Assembly: GCF_005116735.1 (NCBI RefSeq)
Contig: NZ_SWDB01000031.1
Coordinates: 34,569 to 98,568, forward strand
Length of the DNA stretch: 64,000 nucleotides
Origin: Thalassotalea mangrovi
Lineage (GTDB): Bacteria > Pseudomonadota > Gammaproteobacteria > Enterobacterales > Alteromonadaceae
Reading direction: 5' to 3'
Shown here: one piece after another, positions 37,573 to 46,433 of the stretch
How positions within the stretch are numbered: the first letter of the stretch is position 1
How the letters are laid out: the number at the start of each line of letters is the position of its first letter
Made by a program: the position numbers and the translations under genes
The notes under the pieces: model-generated
Told to the model about the DNA's origin: nothing
The model's input: only the letters and a program-made list of their open reading frames with translations
The model's database searches: none

Positions 37573-38307
37573 ATGAAATTTATAATAACTATAACGATAT
37601 TGTTCATGTCTTTTAGTTCAATAGCTGGCTCGGAACTTCCAAATCACCGTCACATATCTATAACTGGTTCTGCATCACTAACAACTATCCCTGATCTCGC
37701 AGTGATCGAACTAAATGTTGAAAGTGTCAAAGATACTAGCTTTGACGCGAAGCGGGACGTTGATTTGAAAGTGAACAACTTTCTAAAGGGACTGCCTGAT
37801 TTCAATATATCGAATAAAGATGTATCAGCGTCAAATATCGTGACAGAACCTAACATAGATTACTCGGATGAAGGCGAACCGCTCGTTAATGGGTACGTTG
37901 CATCTCGCACATTGAAAGTGACGTTGAGCCAATTAAAGGATTTAAATAAGCTTCTCAATTTTGCCCTCAGCGCGGAGCTAAACGAAATCGAAGATATCGT
38001 ACTGAAATCTACTAAAGCCAATTCATTAAGGAAGGAAGCGAAAAAGTTAGCCATTCAAGATGCGAAAGACCGAGCCAATGAACTCGCAGAAGCTTTTGAC
38101 TCTCAACTAGGAAAGATTTATAGCATAAACGAGATGAGGAACTCTTCGAATTATGAATACAAATATGGGGCTAACGAAAGTATTGAGATGATTGAGGTTA
38201 CAGGCTCTAGGGTCAAAAAAGTTGATTTGGTGCCTGGAAAATATCTTGAAGCTGAGATTACATTTGAAGAGTCAGTCAGAGTAGTCTTTGACTTAGATGT
38301 TAATTAA
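37573..38307 (+). CDS. SIMPL domain protein (DUF541)
   Basis: A 244-residue exported protein: a signal peptide (residues 1-19, FIITITILFMSFSSIAG) precedes a SIMPL/DUF541 domain, the family that includes brucella BP26/Omp28 and E. coli YggE. Typical segments are ISITGSASLTTIPDLAVIEL at the start and KEAKKLAIQDAKDRANELAE in the helical middle. Family members are periplasmic and have been tied to oxidative stress in some species; the molecular role is unclear. It sits in the accessory patch with ATG after AAGGATG. Confidence 0.8.
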   Translation: MKFIITITILFMSFSSIAGSELPNHRHISITGSASLTTIPDLAVIELNVESVKDTSFDAKRDVDLKVNNFLKGLPDFNISNKDVSASNIVTEPNIDYSDEGEPLVNGYVASRTLKVTLSQLKDLNKLLNFALSAELNEIEDIVLKSTKANSLRKEAKKLAIQDAKDRANELAEAFDSQLGKIYSINEMRNSSNYEYKYGANESIEMIEVTGSRVKKVDLVPGKYLEAEITFEESVRVVFDLDVN

Positions 38308-38324
38308 CAGGCCTTAGTCCGAAA

Positions 38325-38345
38325 TGAGCGAACTACAGGCGCTCA
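38325..38345 (+). repeat. Accessory-gene leader motif, copy D
   Basis: TGAGCG (38325-38330) and CGCTCA (38340-38345) form a perfect six-pair stem around AACTACAGG. It is 23 bases before the TTG start at 38368. Other copies are at 7304, 8260, 36561 and 38803. Confidence 0.6.
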
Positions 38346-38367
38346 AATAAAAAATGAGGGATAGCTA

Positions 38368-38757
38368 TTGTATAAGTGGACTATTTGTGACCCAACAAAC
38401 GAAAAAGTAATTCAAAAAGGTGCGATATCTAAAGAAGATATTTTAGTAACGTTTGAGGCATATCCTTGGGGTTCAGAGCTAAAGAAGTTTACTGATAACC
38501 CACTCGAAACTGTACACTATAATCCTTCGATCGAATTTATCGATACTCTGAATAAAAGAGGAATTACATTTTCAGCAGTGCCGGAGGATAATGGTTTCAT
38601 ATTTTATGTTTTTTACATGCGACCTGAATTAGTGAAGAAGTGGTTTGGGTTTGTGGAAAGACTAGAACCTAAACATGTAACAGATTTACTAGATAATTCA
38701 TTTGAATCATCTAAAAATTTATTAAATATGTTTCTTGAACATAAATTTGATGACTAA
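38368..38757 (+). CDS. Hypothetical protein, 129 residues
   Basis: I do not recognise the family with confidence. The protein is soluble in appearance, with no signal peptide or membrane helix, begins MYKWTICDPTNEKVIQKG, and has an aromatic central part (GFIFYVFYMRPELVKKWFGF) and an acidic, helical C-terminus. The start is TTG at 38368 with GAGGGA six bases upstream. It lies in the AT-rich patch. An immunity-type or regulatory role would be guesswork. Confidence 0.55.
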   Translation: MYKWTICDPTNEKVIQKGAISKEDILVTFEAYPWGSELKKFTDNPLETVHYNPSIEFIDTLNKRGITFSAVPEDNGFIFYVFYMRPELVKKWFGFVERLEPKHVTDLLDNSFESSKNLLNMFLEHKFDD

Positions 38758-39104
38758 GCTGAAATATTCTAATTTGCAATCGAAAAGGTTAAGGTCTGGT
38801 TAGAGCGATCTACAGTCATTCAAAATCTTTAAAAGCGATGTTTATGCAACCAATGATAATACTAGTCGGAACTTATTCAGTTAAATAAATGTGTACACAT
38901 CAACGAAACTAGCGTACCATTAACTGGCTTTAGAAAATTAAAGCTTTATCTATTACTGCACTTTGCGTTTCTCTTTCTTCTTTTTATTTATTTTAAGTCG
39001 AACTTGTATCTACATTTGCTTTACTGGCTAATGTTTTACTTGTTTCATCTAATGCAATATCGGTGAGTTTTCACCAGATTTTTAATTTATAAAAGGTTCG
39101 TAAT
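38758..39104. other. Spacer and long leader ahead of the cold-shock gene
   Basis: No gene is seen in these 347 bases. They hold leader-motif copy E (38803-38822) and a long AT-rich, pyrimidine-rich stretch (about 38940-39090) directly before the csp start. Cold-shock genes of this family usually have long untranslated leaders that refold with temperature; that this one does is inferred. Confidence 0.45.
38803..38822 (+). repeat. Accessory-gene leader motif, copy E
   Basis: GAGCGATCTACAGTCATTCA. Together with its 5' flank (GAAAAGGTTAAGGTCTGG, from 38782) it is a close copy of 36542-36585. The next gene is the cold-shock gene about 280 bases downstream. Confidence 0.55.
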
Positions 39105-39317
39105 ATGACTAATTCTGTAACTGGCGTAGTAAAGTGGTTTAATGAAGATAAAGGTTTTGGTTTTTTAACACCAAGTGAAGGCGGGAAGGACGTTTTCGTT
39201 CATTTTCGTTCTATCGTTTCGGAAGGCTTTAAGTCTTTAGCGGAAGGCCAACAAGTTCAGTTCACTATTGAGCAAGGTCAAAAAGGCCCGCAAGCGGCAA
39301 ATGTTGTTGCTATCTAG
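39105..39317 (+). CDS. CspA-family cold-shock protein
   Basis: A 70-residue nucleic-acid chaperone with a single cold-shock domain. RNP1 is KGFGF (16-20) and RNP2 VFVHF (30-34), preceded by the invariant TGVVKWFN. Such proteins melt RNA structure and act as antiterminators at low temperature. It has a good ribosome-binding site (AAAAGGTT), a long leader before it and a strong terminator directly after, so it is a single-gene transcript. It is embedded in the accessory patch between map and rpsB. Confidence 0.92.
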   Translation: MTNSVTGVVKWFNEDKGFGFLTPSEGGKDVFVHFRSIVSEGFKSLAEGQQVQFTIEQGQKGPQAANVVAI

Positions 39318-39331
39318 TAAATTAGATATGT

Positions 39332-39358
39332 AAAAGGCTGGAAATAACTAGCCTTTTT
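39332..39358 (+). terminator. Rho-independent terminator after the cold-shock gene
   Basis: AAAAGGCTGG (39332-39341) pairs with CTAGCCTTTT (39348-39357), one G-T pair, around AAATAA; the stem runs into a T-tract. Confidence 0.85.
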
Positions 39359-39443
39359 AAATTACCGTAAAACTCTCTCCTGGAATTAATCCTCAATTAC
39401 TGTATTACAGTATCCCTTCTCTCTTTTATATAAGATTAAATAT

Positions 39444-39611
39444 ATGTTTCATACAATAAATGGTGTAACCGTCGATGCGAGACCACCAATTTCAACAATA
39501 TCAGTCAACAAATTCAGCGTTGTTTTTAAAGACAAACAAAAGTTAAAAAGCGTCAGTTTTGAGAATGCTATCGATACTCGAAATTTTATTACGTGGTTAG
39601 TGGCAATATAA
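39444..39611 (+). CDS. Possible small protein, 55 residues
   Basis: An open frame of 55 codons starting MFHTINGVTVDARPP and ending ITWLVAI. It has a plausible residue mix (alternating polar and hydrophobic strands) but no clear ribosome-binding site and no recognised family. It might be a real short gene of the accessory patch or chance; it follows the cold-shock terminator. Confidence 0.3.
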   Translation: MFHTINGVTVDARPPISTISVNKFSVVFKDKQKLKSVSFENAIDTRNFITWLVAI

Positions 39612-39735
39612 TCTCACAGAAATAATGAGGCACTGCAGGGTCATTTACAGGTAGATTTAAACTGCTAAGGCAGGAGTTAATTACTACGAGTTCTCTTGCC
39701 ATATATTTGCGGAATAAAAACTCATTAAGCTCTTA

Positions 39736-39976
39736 CGTTAGCAATTGCTAACGGGCAGCTATTGGCTGTGAATCGCCAATAGTTGAACTCACAGCACAAA
39801 GCCGCCGTTTAGGCGGGCTTGAATTTTGCCAAAAAAACGAGATTACGGCCTACTCCGCAATGACTATACTAAAAACTTCGACAACGTCCTCACCAAAAAT
39901 TGCTCCTGCATTTTTGGCATACAGGCCAATCCATGGCCATAACCGACAACGTCCTCACCGACGCAGTCCTCACCCC
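39736..39976. repeat. Dispersed repeat block, copy 2
   Basis: In order: an 18-base perfect palindrome CGTTAGCAATTGCTAACG (39736-39753); a 71-base block (39794-39864) matching 8931-9001 with three differences; then GTCCTCACC units (39886-39976) interrupted by about 50 extra bases. The order of elements is the same as in copy 1. A short stretch of TTACAGCTT-type repeats follows at about 39989-40020, again as beside copy 1. Confidence 0.8.
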
Positions 39977-40053
39977 AATTTAAACTATCCTCTTACAGCT
40001 TGAGACTTACAGCTTAAAGCTTGCCCTTAAACAACATTTTTTCACGCCATCGC

Positions 40054-40090
40054 TTTATTTTTGAGCGGTTAAATGGTATAAAGCACCGCC
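40054..40090 (+). promoter_or_regulatory. Candidate rpsB promoter
   Basis: An extended -10 element TGGTATAAA (TATAAA at 40077-40082) stands 17 bases after a weak -35 (TTTATT, 40054-40059). It is followed by the GC-rich GCACCGCCCG, the type of discriminator found in promoters shut down by ppGpp. Stringent control of rpsB is therefore plausible but inferred. Confidence 0.4.
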
Positions 40091-40180
40091 CGTGATCAAG
40101 CCACAGGTTTTGAACATGGGTTCGGGTTCAATTTTGAACATTATTAATTAAAAACTCACATACATCGGCAAACGTATTCC

Positions 40181-40259
40181 GGGGTGCTGCACTGATGGTT
40201 ATCAGATGCGGTCGGTAATACGGGATGTATGGACGCTTAACCCCAAAGAGGATTTAAAA
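40181..40259 (+). promoter_or_regulatory. rpsB 5' leader, probable S2 autoregulatory RNA
   Basis: GGGGT (40181-40185) can pair with ACCCC (40240-40244), enclosing further stems (CACTGATGG with TTATCAG nearby) directly ahead of the ribosome-binding site AAAGAGG. A structured rpsB leader bound by S2 is known in gammaproteobacteria; this leader has the expected place and closing stem. Confidence 0.5.
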
Positions 40260-40988
40260 ATGCCAAACGTTTCTATGCGCGATATGCTTAAGGCCGGCGT
40301 ACACTTCGGTCACAAAACCCGTTACTGGAACCCAAAAATGAAATCATACATTTTTGGTGCTCGTGACAAAGTTCATATCATCAACCTTGAGCAAACTGTA
40401 CCACTATTCAACGATGCCCTGGCTTTCTTATCTGGCGTTTCTGCTAAGAAAGGTAAAGTATTATTCGTTGGTACTAAGCGTGCAGCAAGTGATGCCGTGA
40501 AAGAAGCAGCGCTAAAGTGTGATCAATTCTACGTAAACCACCGCTGGTTAGGTGGTATGTTGACTAACTGGAAAACTGTTCGTCAATCTATCAAGCGTCT
40601 GAAAGATCTTGAAACTCAAAGCACTGACGGTACTTTCGATGCTTTAACTAAAAAAGAAGCATTAATGCGTACTCGTGAAATGGAAAAGCTTGAGAAAAGC
40701 CTTGGTGGTATCAAAAACATGGGTGGCCTTCCAGACGCTATCTTCGTTATCGATGCTGACCACGAGCACATTGCAATCAAAGAAGCTAACAACTTAGGTA
40801 TCCCAGTTGTTTCTGTTGTTGATACCAACTCAAACCCTGACGGCGTTGATTACATCATCCCAGGTAACGATGATGCAATCCGTGCAGTGAGCTTATACCT
40901 TGATTCTGCAGCAAACGCTGTAATCGAAGGCCGTGAGTCAAACATTGCTGTTCAAGCTGAAAAAGACGGTTTCGTTGAAGCTGAATAA
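40260..40988 (+). CDS. rpsB: 30S ribosomal protein S2
   Basis: Small-subunit ribosomal protein of 242 residues, with the conserved start [20 protein letters not shown], the segment YFGARDK-like [30 protein letters not shown] and [20 protein letters not shown]. The ATG at 40260 follows AAAGAGG and fits the family; the longer open frame from 40206 covers the leader. It begins the rpsB-tsf-pyrH-frr run. Codon use is that of a highly expressed gene. Confidence 0.97.
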   Translation: MPNVSMRDMLKAGVHFGHKTRYWNPKMKSYIFGARDKVHIINLEQTVPLFNDALAFLSGVSAKKGKVLFVGTKRAASDAVKEAALKCDQFYVNHRWLGGMLTNWKTVRQSIKRLKDLETQSTDGTFDALTKKEALMRTREMEKLEKSLGGIKNMGGLPDAIFVIDADHEHIAIKEANNLGIPVVSVVDTNSNPDGVDYIIPGNDDAIRAVSLYLDSAANAVIEGRESNIAVQAEKDGFVEAE

Positions 40989-41034
40989 TTGCTTTATTCG
41001 TTAGAATAACGAAATTATTAGCACATTGTATCTC

Positions 41035-41064
41035 GGCTGACTGGTCATCCAGTCAGCCTGTTTT
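41035..41064 (+). terminator. Terminator or attenuator between rpsB and tsf
   Basis: GGCTGACTGG (41035-41044) pairs perfectly with CCAGTCAGCC (41049-41058) around TCAT, followed by TGTTTT. It probably reduces read-through from rpsB into tsf, so the two proteins can be made at different levels. Confidence 0.75.
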
Positions 41065-41090
41065 CATACTTATTTTCGAGGAATTAACTC

Positions 41091-41930
41091 ATGGCAATTA
41101 CTGCTGCAATGGTTAAAGAATTACGCGAGCGTACTGGCGCTGGCATGATGGATTGTAAGAAAGCCCTTCAAGAAGTTGACGGCAACATGGAGCTTGCAAT
41201 CGAAAATATGCGTAAGTCTGGTCAGGCAAAAGCTGCTAAAAAGGCTGGTAACATCGCTGCTGAAGGTCAAATCATCATCAAAGATGGTGCTTTAGTTGAA
41301 GTTAACTGTCAGACAGACTTCGTTGCAAAAGATGACAATTTCTTAGCATTTGCTAACAAAGTAGCAGATGCTGCTGCCGCTTCTAAGCCTTCAATCGAAG
41401 AATTACAAGCTCAGTTCGAAGAAGAGCGTATTGCTCTTGTTGCTAAAATCGGCGAAAACATCAATGTTCGTCGTGTAGCTTATGTTGAAGGTGCAAACCT
41501 GGCTTCTTACAAGCACGGCGCTAAGATTGGTGTTGTTGTTGCTGGTGAAGGCGATGCAGAATCCCTTAAGCACGTTGCAATGCACGTTGCCGCTTCTAAG
41601 CCAGAGTACGTAAATCCTGAAGACGTACCAGCTGACGTTGTAGAAAAAGAAAAAGCCATTCAAATCGACATCGCGATGAACGAAGGTAAGCCTGCTGAAA
41701 TCGCTGAGAAAATGGTTTCTGGCCGCATGAAGAAATTCACCGGTGAAATTTCTTTAACAGGTCAACCTTTCATCATGGAACCAAAGCGTACTGTTGGTGA
41801 CGTACTGAAAGAGAAAGGTGTATCTGTTTCTACTTTCGTTCGCCTGGAAGTTGGTGAAGGTATCGAGAAGAAAGAAGAAGATTTTGCTGCTGAAGTAGAA
41901 GCGCAAATTGCTGCAGCAAAAGGCGAATAA
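41091..41930 (+). CDS. tsf: Elongation factor Ts
   Basis: Nucleotide-exchange factor for EF-Tu. The 279-residue protein starts with the UBA-like helical segment ([20 protein letters not shown]), includes the EF-Tu-contacting loop [11 protein letters not shown] (74-84) and ends in the dimerisation region. It is preceded by a good ribosome-binding site (GAGGAATTAA) and lies directly behind the attenuator after rpsB. Confidence 0.97.
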   Translation: MAITAAMVKELRERTGAGMMDCKKALQEVDGNMELAIENMRKSGQAKAAKKAGNIAAEGQIIIKDGALVEVNCQTDFVAKDDNFLAFANKVADAAAASKPSIEELQAQFEEERIALVAKIGENINVRRVAYVEGANLASYKHGAKIGVVVAGEGDAESLKHVAMHVAASKPEYVNPEDVPADVVEKEKAIQIDIAMNEGKPAEIAEKMVSGRMKKFTGEISLTGQPFIMEPKRTVGDVLKEKGVSVSTFVRLEVGEGIEKKEEDFAAEVEAQIAAAKGE

Positions 41931-42008
41931 TCACCTTTTACTGGGCTGCAAAGCCGTTTACAGCGTTATTTTCTTTTAGGACTTTTTAAAGTCTGATAAA
42001 CGTATTAA

Positions 42009-42045
42009 AATAGCCGCGGTCAGAAATGTCCGTGGCTATTTTTTT
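42009..42045 (+). terminator. Rho-independent terminator after tsf
   Basis: AATAGCCGCGG (42009-42019) pairs with CCGTGGCTATT (42030-42040, one G-T pair), followed by a run of seven T. pyrH begins 25 bases later, so it either relies on read-through or on its own promoter. Confidence 0.85.
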
Positions 42046-42070
42046 AACTACCCCAAGGAATGTTTATTTT

Positions 42071-42811
42071 ATGAGCACCAACCCCAAACCAGCATACCGT
42101 CGTATTTTACTCAAACTTAGTGGTGAAGCCCTGATGGGGGATGAAGGTTTTGGCATTGACCCAAAAATCCTTGACCGTATGGCGCATGAAATCAAAGAAT
42201 TGATTGAGATGGGCGTACAGGTTGGCCTGGTGATTGGTGGTGGTAATCTGTTCCGCGGTAAAGGGTTAGCGGAAGCGGGCATGAATCGTGTGGTTGGTGA
42301 CCAAATGGGCATGTTAGCGACTGTGATGAATGGCCTGGCGATGCGTGATGCCCTGCATCGGGCATTTGTAAATGCGCGACTCATGTCGGCGATTGACCTG
42401 ACGGGTGTTTGTGACAGCTACAACTGGGCCGAGGCCATCAGCCTGTTGAAATCCGGGCGTGTTGTGATTTTTTCCGCCGGTACCGGTAATCCATTTTTTA
42501 CCACCGATTCAGCGGCCTGTCTGCGCGGCATTGAAATCGAAGCCGATGCGGTATTTAAGGGCACTAAGGTTGACGGTATTTTCTCAGATGACCCGGTGAA
42601 GAACCCTGAAGCACAATTGTATTCGCAGCTTTCCTACTCGGAAGTGCTTGATAAAGAATTAAAAGTAATGGATTTGGCGGCTTTCACGCTGGCACGGGAC
42701 CACTCGATGCCGATTCGTGTTTTTAACATGAATAAAGAAGGTGCATTGAAATCTATTATTCTTGGCGGTGACGAAGGTACCGTTATCGACCACGTAGAGA
42801 ATTTGAATTAA
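42071..42811 (+). CDS. pyrH: UMP kinase
   Basis: Phosphorylates UMP to UDP; hexameric and feedback-regulated by UTP and GTP in gammaproteobacteria. The 246-residue protein has the kinase start [20 protein letters not shown] and the [11 protein letters not shown] loop, and [20 protein letters not shown] near residue 140-160. The ATG at 42071 follows CAAGGAATG and matches family N-termini; an upstream in-frame start at 42026 lies in the tsf terminator. Confidence 0.96.
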   Translation: MSTNPKPAYRRILLKLSGEALMGDEGFGIDPKILDRMAHEIKELIEMGVQVGLVIGGGNLFRGKGLAEAGMNRVVGDQMGMLATVMNGLAMRDALHRAFVNARLMSAIDLTGVCDSYNWAEAISLLKSGRVVIFSAGTGNPFFTTDSAACLRGIEIEADAVFKGTKVDGIFSDDPVKNPEAQLYSQLSYSEVLDKELKVMDLAAFTLARDHSMPIRVFNMNKEGALKSIILGGDEGTVIDHVENLN

Positions 42812-42850
42812 ACTCCTGTTAACACACAGGTTTACAGAAGGAAGAATATT

Positions 42851-43408
42851 TTGATTAACGACATCAAACAAGATGCCAAAAGCCGTATGGGTAAGAGCGT
42901 CGAAGCGTTAAAAACTAACCTGAATAAAATTCGTACCGGCCGCGCGCACGCATCGTTGCTCGATAATATCTCGGTTGAATACTACGGTATGGATACTCCG
43001 TTAAACCAGGTGGGTAACATTTCTACACCAGATGCGCGTACCATCGCGATTACGGTATTTGATAAGGCGATGATCGGTGCGGTTGAAAAGGCGATAATGG
43101 CATCGGACTTGGGTTTGAACCCTTCGTCACAGGGCACCCTGATTCGTATTCCTCTGCCGCCACTGACGGAAGAGCGTCGTCGCGACCTGGTTAAAGTGGT
43201 TGGCGGTGAAATTGAAAGTGGAAAAATCGCTATTCGCAATATTCGTCGTGATGCCAACTCTGACATCAAGAGTCTGAATAAAGAAAAAGAAATTAGCGAT
43301 GATGAAGCACGTCAGGCTGAAGACGAAATTCAAAAAATTACTGATGAATTTATCAAGCAGTGTGACGCGTTAGCTGCTGAGAAAGAAAAAGAACTCATGG
43401 AAATCTAA
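42851..43408 (+). CDS. frr: Ribosome recycling factor
   Basis: Splits post-termination ribosomes together with EF-G. The 185-residue protein, the same length as in E. coli, has [13 protein letters not shown], the [13 protein letters not shown] segment and IRNIRRDAN. The start is TTG at 42851, 12 bases after GAAGGAAG (42838-42845); residues line up with the E. coli start (MINDIKQDA versus MISDIRKDA), so TTG is well supported. Confidence 0.96.
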   Translation: MINDIKQDAKSRMGKSVEALKTNLNKIRTGRAHASLLDNISVEYYGMDTPLNQVGNISTPDARTIAITVFDKAMIGAVEKAIMASDLGLNPSSQGTLIRIPLPPLTEERRRDLVKVVGGEIESGKIAIRNIRRDANSDIKSLNKEKEISDDEARQAEDEIQKITDEFIKQCDALAAEKEKELMEI

Positions 43409-43441
43409 TCGATTTTCATCGGGATTGCCGTATTTTCTATC

Positions 43442-43470
43442 AAATAACCGGATTTATTTCAGGTTATTTT
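43442..43470 (+). terminator. Possible weak terminator after frr
   Basis: AAATAACC (43442-43449) pairs with GGTTATTT (43462-43469) across a 12-base loop. The stem is AT-rich and the T-run short, so this is uncertain. Confidence 0.35.
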
Positions 43471-43538
43471 GGTAAAACGTACGGCATTTTTATATGATGC
43501 TAGATCATAGAAAGAAAAGTGTAAGTTAAAGGGAAATC

Positions 43539-44258
43539 ATGTCGGTACCGCAGCACGTTGCTATCATCATGGACGGTAATGGTCGTTGGGCTCAACGACA
43601 GGGCAAGGGTAGGGTGGCCGGCCACCGGGCCGGTGTCGAAACCGTGCGCTCTACAGTTACCACAGCACGTGAACTGGGGATCAAAGCGTTGACGCTGTTT
43701 GCGTTTAGTAGTGAGAACTGGAAACGCCCGCCTGAAGAAGTCAGTGTACTGATGGACTTGTTCATGTTTGTACTGACTCGCGAAGTCAACCGCCTGCACA
43801 AGCACAATATCCGCTTTCAGCTGATTGGCGACAAACAGCGCTTTTCTCAAAAACTACAAGAAAAAATTATTGAGGCAGAGCAACTAACTAAAAATAATGA
43901 CGCGATGGTGTTATCGGTGGCCGCTAATTATGGTGGTCGCTGGGATATCACTCAAGCTTGTCAAAAAATCGCTCAGCAGGCTGTTAACGGCCAGATTAGC
44001 CTCGATGCAATAAATGAGCAAATGCTCAACAATCATATTCAGTTGTCTCAGCTACCGGAATTGGATCTCTTGGTCCGCACTGGTGGCGATTACCGAATCA
44101 GCAATTTCCTGCTTTGGCAGGCGGCTTACGCCGAGTTTTTCTTTACCGAAAAGCTGTGGCCGGAATTTGATGCAGATGCGTTTAAACAAGCGCTGGAAGC
44201 GTTTACCCAACGCGAGCGTCGATTTGGTCAAACCGGCGAGCAGGTTCGCGGCATCTGA
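43539..44258 (+). CDS. uppS: Undecaprenyl diphosphate synthase
   Basis: cis-Prenyltransferase that makes the C55 carrier lipid for peptidoglycan and O-antigen. The 239-residue protein has the catalytic aspartate D12 in AIIMDGNGRWAQR, the SSENWKRP loop, and the C-terminal RTGGDYRISNFLLWQAAYAE motif. It begins a cell-envelope block with cdsA and dxr, in the E. coli order. Confidence 0.96.
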   Translation: MSVPQHVAIIMDGNGRWAQRQGKGRVAGHRAGVETVRSTVTTARELGIKALTLFAFSSENWKRPPEEVSVLMDLFMFVLTREVNRLHKHNIRFQLIGDKQRFSQKLQEKIIEAEQLTKNNDAMVLSVAANYGGRWDITQACQKIAQQAVNGQISLDAINEQMLNNHIQLSQLPELDLLVRTGGDYRISNFLLWQAAYAEFFFTEKLWPEFDADAFKQALEAFTQRERRFGQTGEQVRGI

Positions 44259-44311
44259 GATAAACCGGGCGAATATCGTTCAGGTTTATATTGTTATAAA
44301 AGGAAGCACGT

Positions 44312-45190
44312 TTGTTAAAACAACGTATTATTACCGCTGTAATTCTTGCGCCACTAGCAATTGCAGCCATATTTTTTCTGAGCCTGCCGTGGCTGGCAGC
44401 GGCTTTGTTGTTGGTTATGGCGATTGGCGCCTGGGAATGGGGCCCGTTAATGGGCTTTGACAATAAACGTCGCCGTATTGCCTTTGTCGCTGGTATTTGT
44501 ATCGCCATTGTTGCCCTGTGGCAGTTGTTACCACCGGAGCAAATCTGGCTTATCGACGATGGCGGTTCAAGTTCACTGAACCCTGTTGCCGTTTGGGTAT
44601 TATCTATCGCTTCAGCGTTTTGGTTATTTACCGTCGTTCTGATTTTAAACTATCCAAGATTTTCCAGTTTCTGGGTGTCTCGCCGCAGCGTTCGTGGTTT
44701 GTTTGGCCTGTTTATTCTGGTTCCTACCTGGCTGGCATTTCTGGTTCTCAGAAGTGCTGATATTAATGTCGATGAATTTCATGGTAGCTGGTTAGTGCTG
44801 TTGCTGTTTGTTATGGTCTGGAGTGCCGATATTGGTGCTTATTTTGCTGGCAAACGTTTTGGCAAACATAAACTGATGCCAAATGTAAGTCCGGGTAAAA
44901 CCCTGGAAGGATTTTTTGGCGGCAATGTAAGTGCTGCTGTAGCGGTATTGATCATCGGTTTTAGTCTTAACTGGCAGGTGTCGCAACTTGCTTTGGCGGT
45001 TGTACTGGCATTACTGATTAGCACCGTTTCGGTATTAGGTGATTTAACCGAAAGCATGCTCAAACGCCAGGCAGGGGTTAAGGACAGTGGTTCGATTCTG
45101 CCGGGGCATGGCGGGGTGCTGGATCGCATTGACAGCCTTACCGCGACCGCACCGGTATTTGCTTTGTGTTACGTTACCTTTGGTTGGTAA
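44312..45190 (+). CDS. cdsA: Phosphatidate cytidylyltransferase
   Basis: Makes CDP-diacylglycerol from phosphatidate and CTP at the inner membrane, the branch point of phospholipid synthesis. The 292-residue protein has about eight membrane helices, the segment GKTLEGFFGG, and the family signature KDSGSILPGHGGVLDRIDSL near residues 253-272. The start is TTG at 44312, supported by AAAAGGAAG upstream. Confidence 0.95.
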   Translation: MLKQRIITAVILAPLAIAAIFFLSLPWLAAALLLVMAIGAWEWGPLMGFDNKRRRIAFVAGICIAIVALWQLLPPEQIWLIDDGGSSSLNPVAVWVLSIASAFWLFTVVLILNYPRFSSFWVSRRSVRGLFGLFILVPTWLAFLVLRSADINVDEFHGSWLVLLLFVMVWSADIGAYFAGKRFGKHKLMPNVSPGKTLEGFFGGNVSAAVAVLIIGFSLNWQVSQLALAVVLALLISTVSVLGDLTESMLKRQAGVKDSGSILPGHGGVLDRIDSLTATAPVFALCYVTFGW

Positions 45191-45196
45191 ACATCC

Positions 45197-46432
45197 ATGA
45201 GTAGTAATCACAGTTCGGCAATTGTACCTCAGGGCGTCTGTATTCTCGGTTCAACCGGTTCAATTGGCCAGAGTACGCTGGATGTGATTCGTCGTCACCC
45301 CGATAAATACCGGGTACTATCGTTAAGCGCCAATCATCGCGATGATCTGATGTTAAGCCAATGCCTGGAGTTCAATCCGAAAACCGTTGTAATGGTCTGT
45401 GAGCAGGCGGCGCAGCGACTCAGGGAAAACCTCAACACACAGCATCAGCAACAGATTGAGGTATTGTCAGGTAAACAGGCACTTGAACAAATAGCCGCCA
45501 GTGTTGATGCAGAAATTGTCATGGCAGCCATTGTCGGCGCCAGTGGCCTGTTACCGACCTTAGCCGCGATCAAAGCGGATAAGCGGGTATTGCTCGCCAA
45601 TAAGGAAGCCCTGGTCTGCTCGGGACAAATTTTTATCGATGCGTTACGTGCCTCGAAAGCGCTGTTGCTGCCGATTGACAGTGAACATAATGCCATTTTT
45701 CAGTGTTTGCCCACTGGCATGCAGACACATTCTACCGATGCCAATATTGCTGAGCACGGCGTAAACAAAATATTGCTGACGGGCTCTGGCGGACCATTTC
45801 GTGAACTTCCCATCGAGCAGCTTCAGCAGGTTACGCCAGAGCAGGCATGCGCTCATCCAAACTGGGATATGGGGCGGAAAATATCCGTAGACTCAGCAAC
45901 GATGATGAATAAAGGCCTGGAGTTTATTGAAGCCAAATGGCTGTTTAACCTTGATGTTGATGATATTCAGGTAGTATTGCATCCACAAAGTTCGATTCAT
46001 TCAATGGTGCAGTACAAAGATGGCTCGGTTCTGGCGCAACTCGGCAACCCGGATATGCGTACCCCTATCGCCCATGCCCTTGCTTACCCGGAGCGAATCG
46101 ACGCGGGGGTTGCTGATTTTGATTTTTTCCAGTGTCAGTCATTTGATTTTGCAGCGCCGGATGCCAACCGCTACCCGAACCTGCAACTGGCCATTAAGGC
46201 CTGTAAACTAGGACAGGGCGCCTGTACGGCCCTCAATGCCGCCAACGAAGTGGCGGTTGCGGCGTTTCTTCAGGAACACATCCGCTTTACCGATATCGCC
46301 AAGGTGAATGGTGAGGTTATGCAACAATTCTCGGATGCATCGATCAACAACCTGGACGATGTCAGCAGAGTTGATAATGATGCCCGACGCAGTGCCAACG
46401 CTTTGGTTACTGCGATGATGGAAGGAAGTTAA
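45197..46432 (+). CDS. dxr: 1-deoxy-D-xylulose 5-phosphate reductoisomerase
   Basis: Second enzyme of the MEP isoprenoid pathway, making 2-C-methyl-D-erythritol 4-phosphate with NADPH. The 411-residue protein has the NADPH-binding GSTGSIGQSTLDV, the LANKEALVCSG and PIDSEHNAIFQCL active-site segments, and HPNWDMGRKISVDSATMMNK. It starts six bases after cdsA and ends one base before rseP, inside a tightly packed operon. Confidence 0.96.
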   Translation: MSSNHSSAIVPQGVCILGSTGSIGQSTLDVIRRHPDKYRVLSLSANHRDDLMLSQCLEFNPKTVVMVCEQAAQRLRENLNTQHQQQIEVLSGKQALEQIAASVDAEIVMAAIVGASGLLPTLAAIKADKRVLLANKEALVCSGQIFIDALRASKALLLPIDSEHNAIFQCLPTGMQTHSTDANIAEHGVNKILLTGSGGPFRELPIEQLQQVTPEQACAHPNWDMGRKISVDSATMMNKGLEFIEAKWLFNLDVDDIQVVLHPQSSIHSMVQYKDGSVLAQLGNPDMRTPIAHALAYPERIDAGVADFDFFQCQSFDFAAPDANRYPNLQLAIKACKLGQGACTALNAANEVAVAAFLQEHIRFTDIAKVNGEVMQQFSDASINNLDDVSRVDNDARRSANALVTAMMEGS

Positions 46433-46433
46433 C

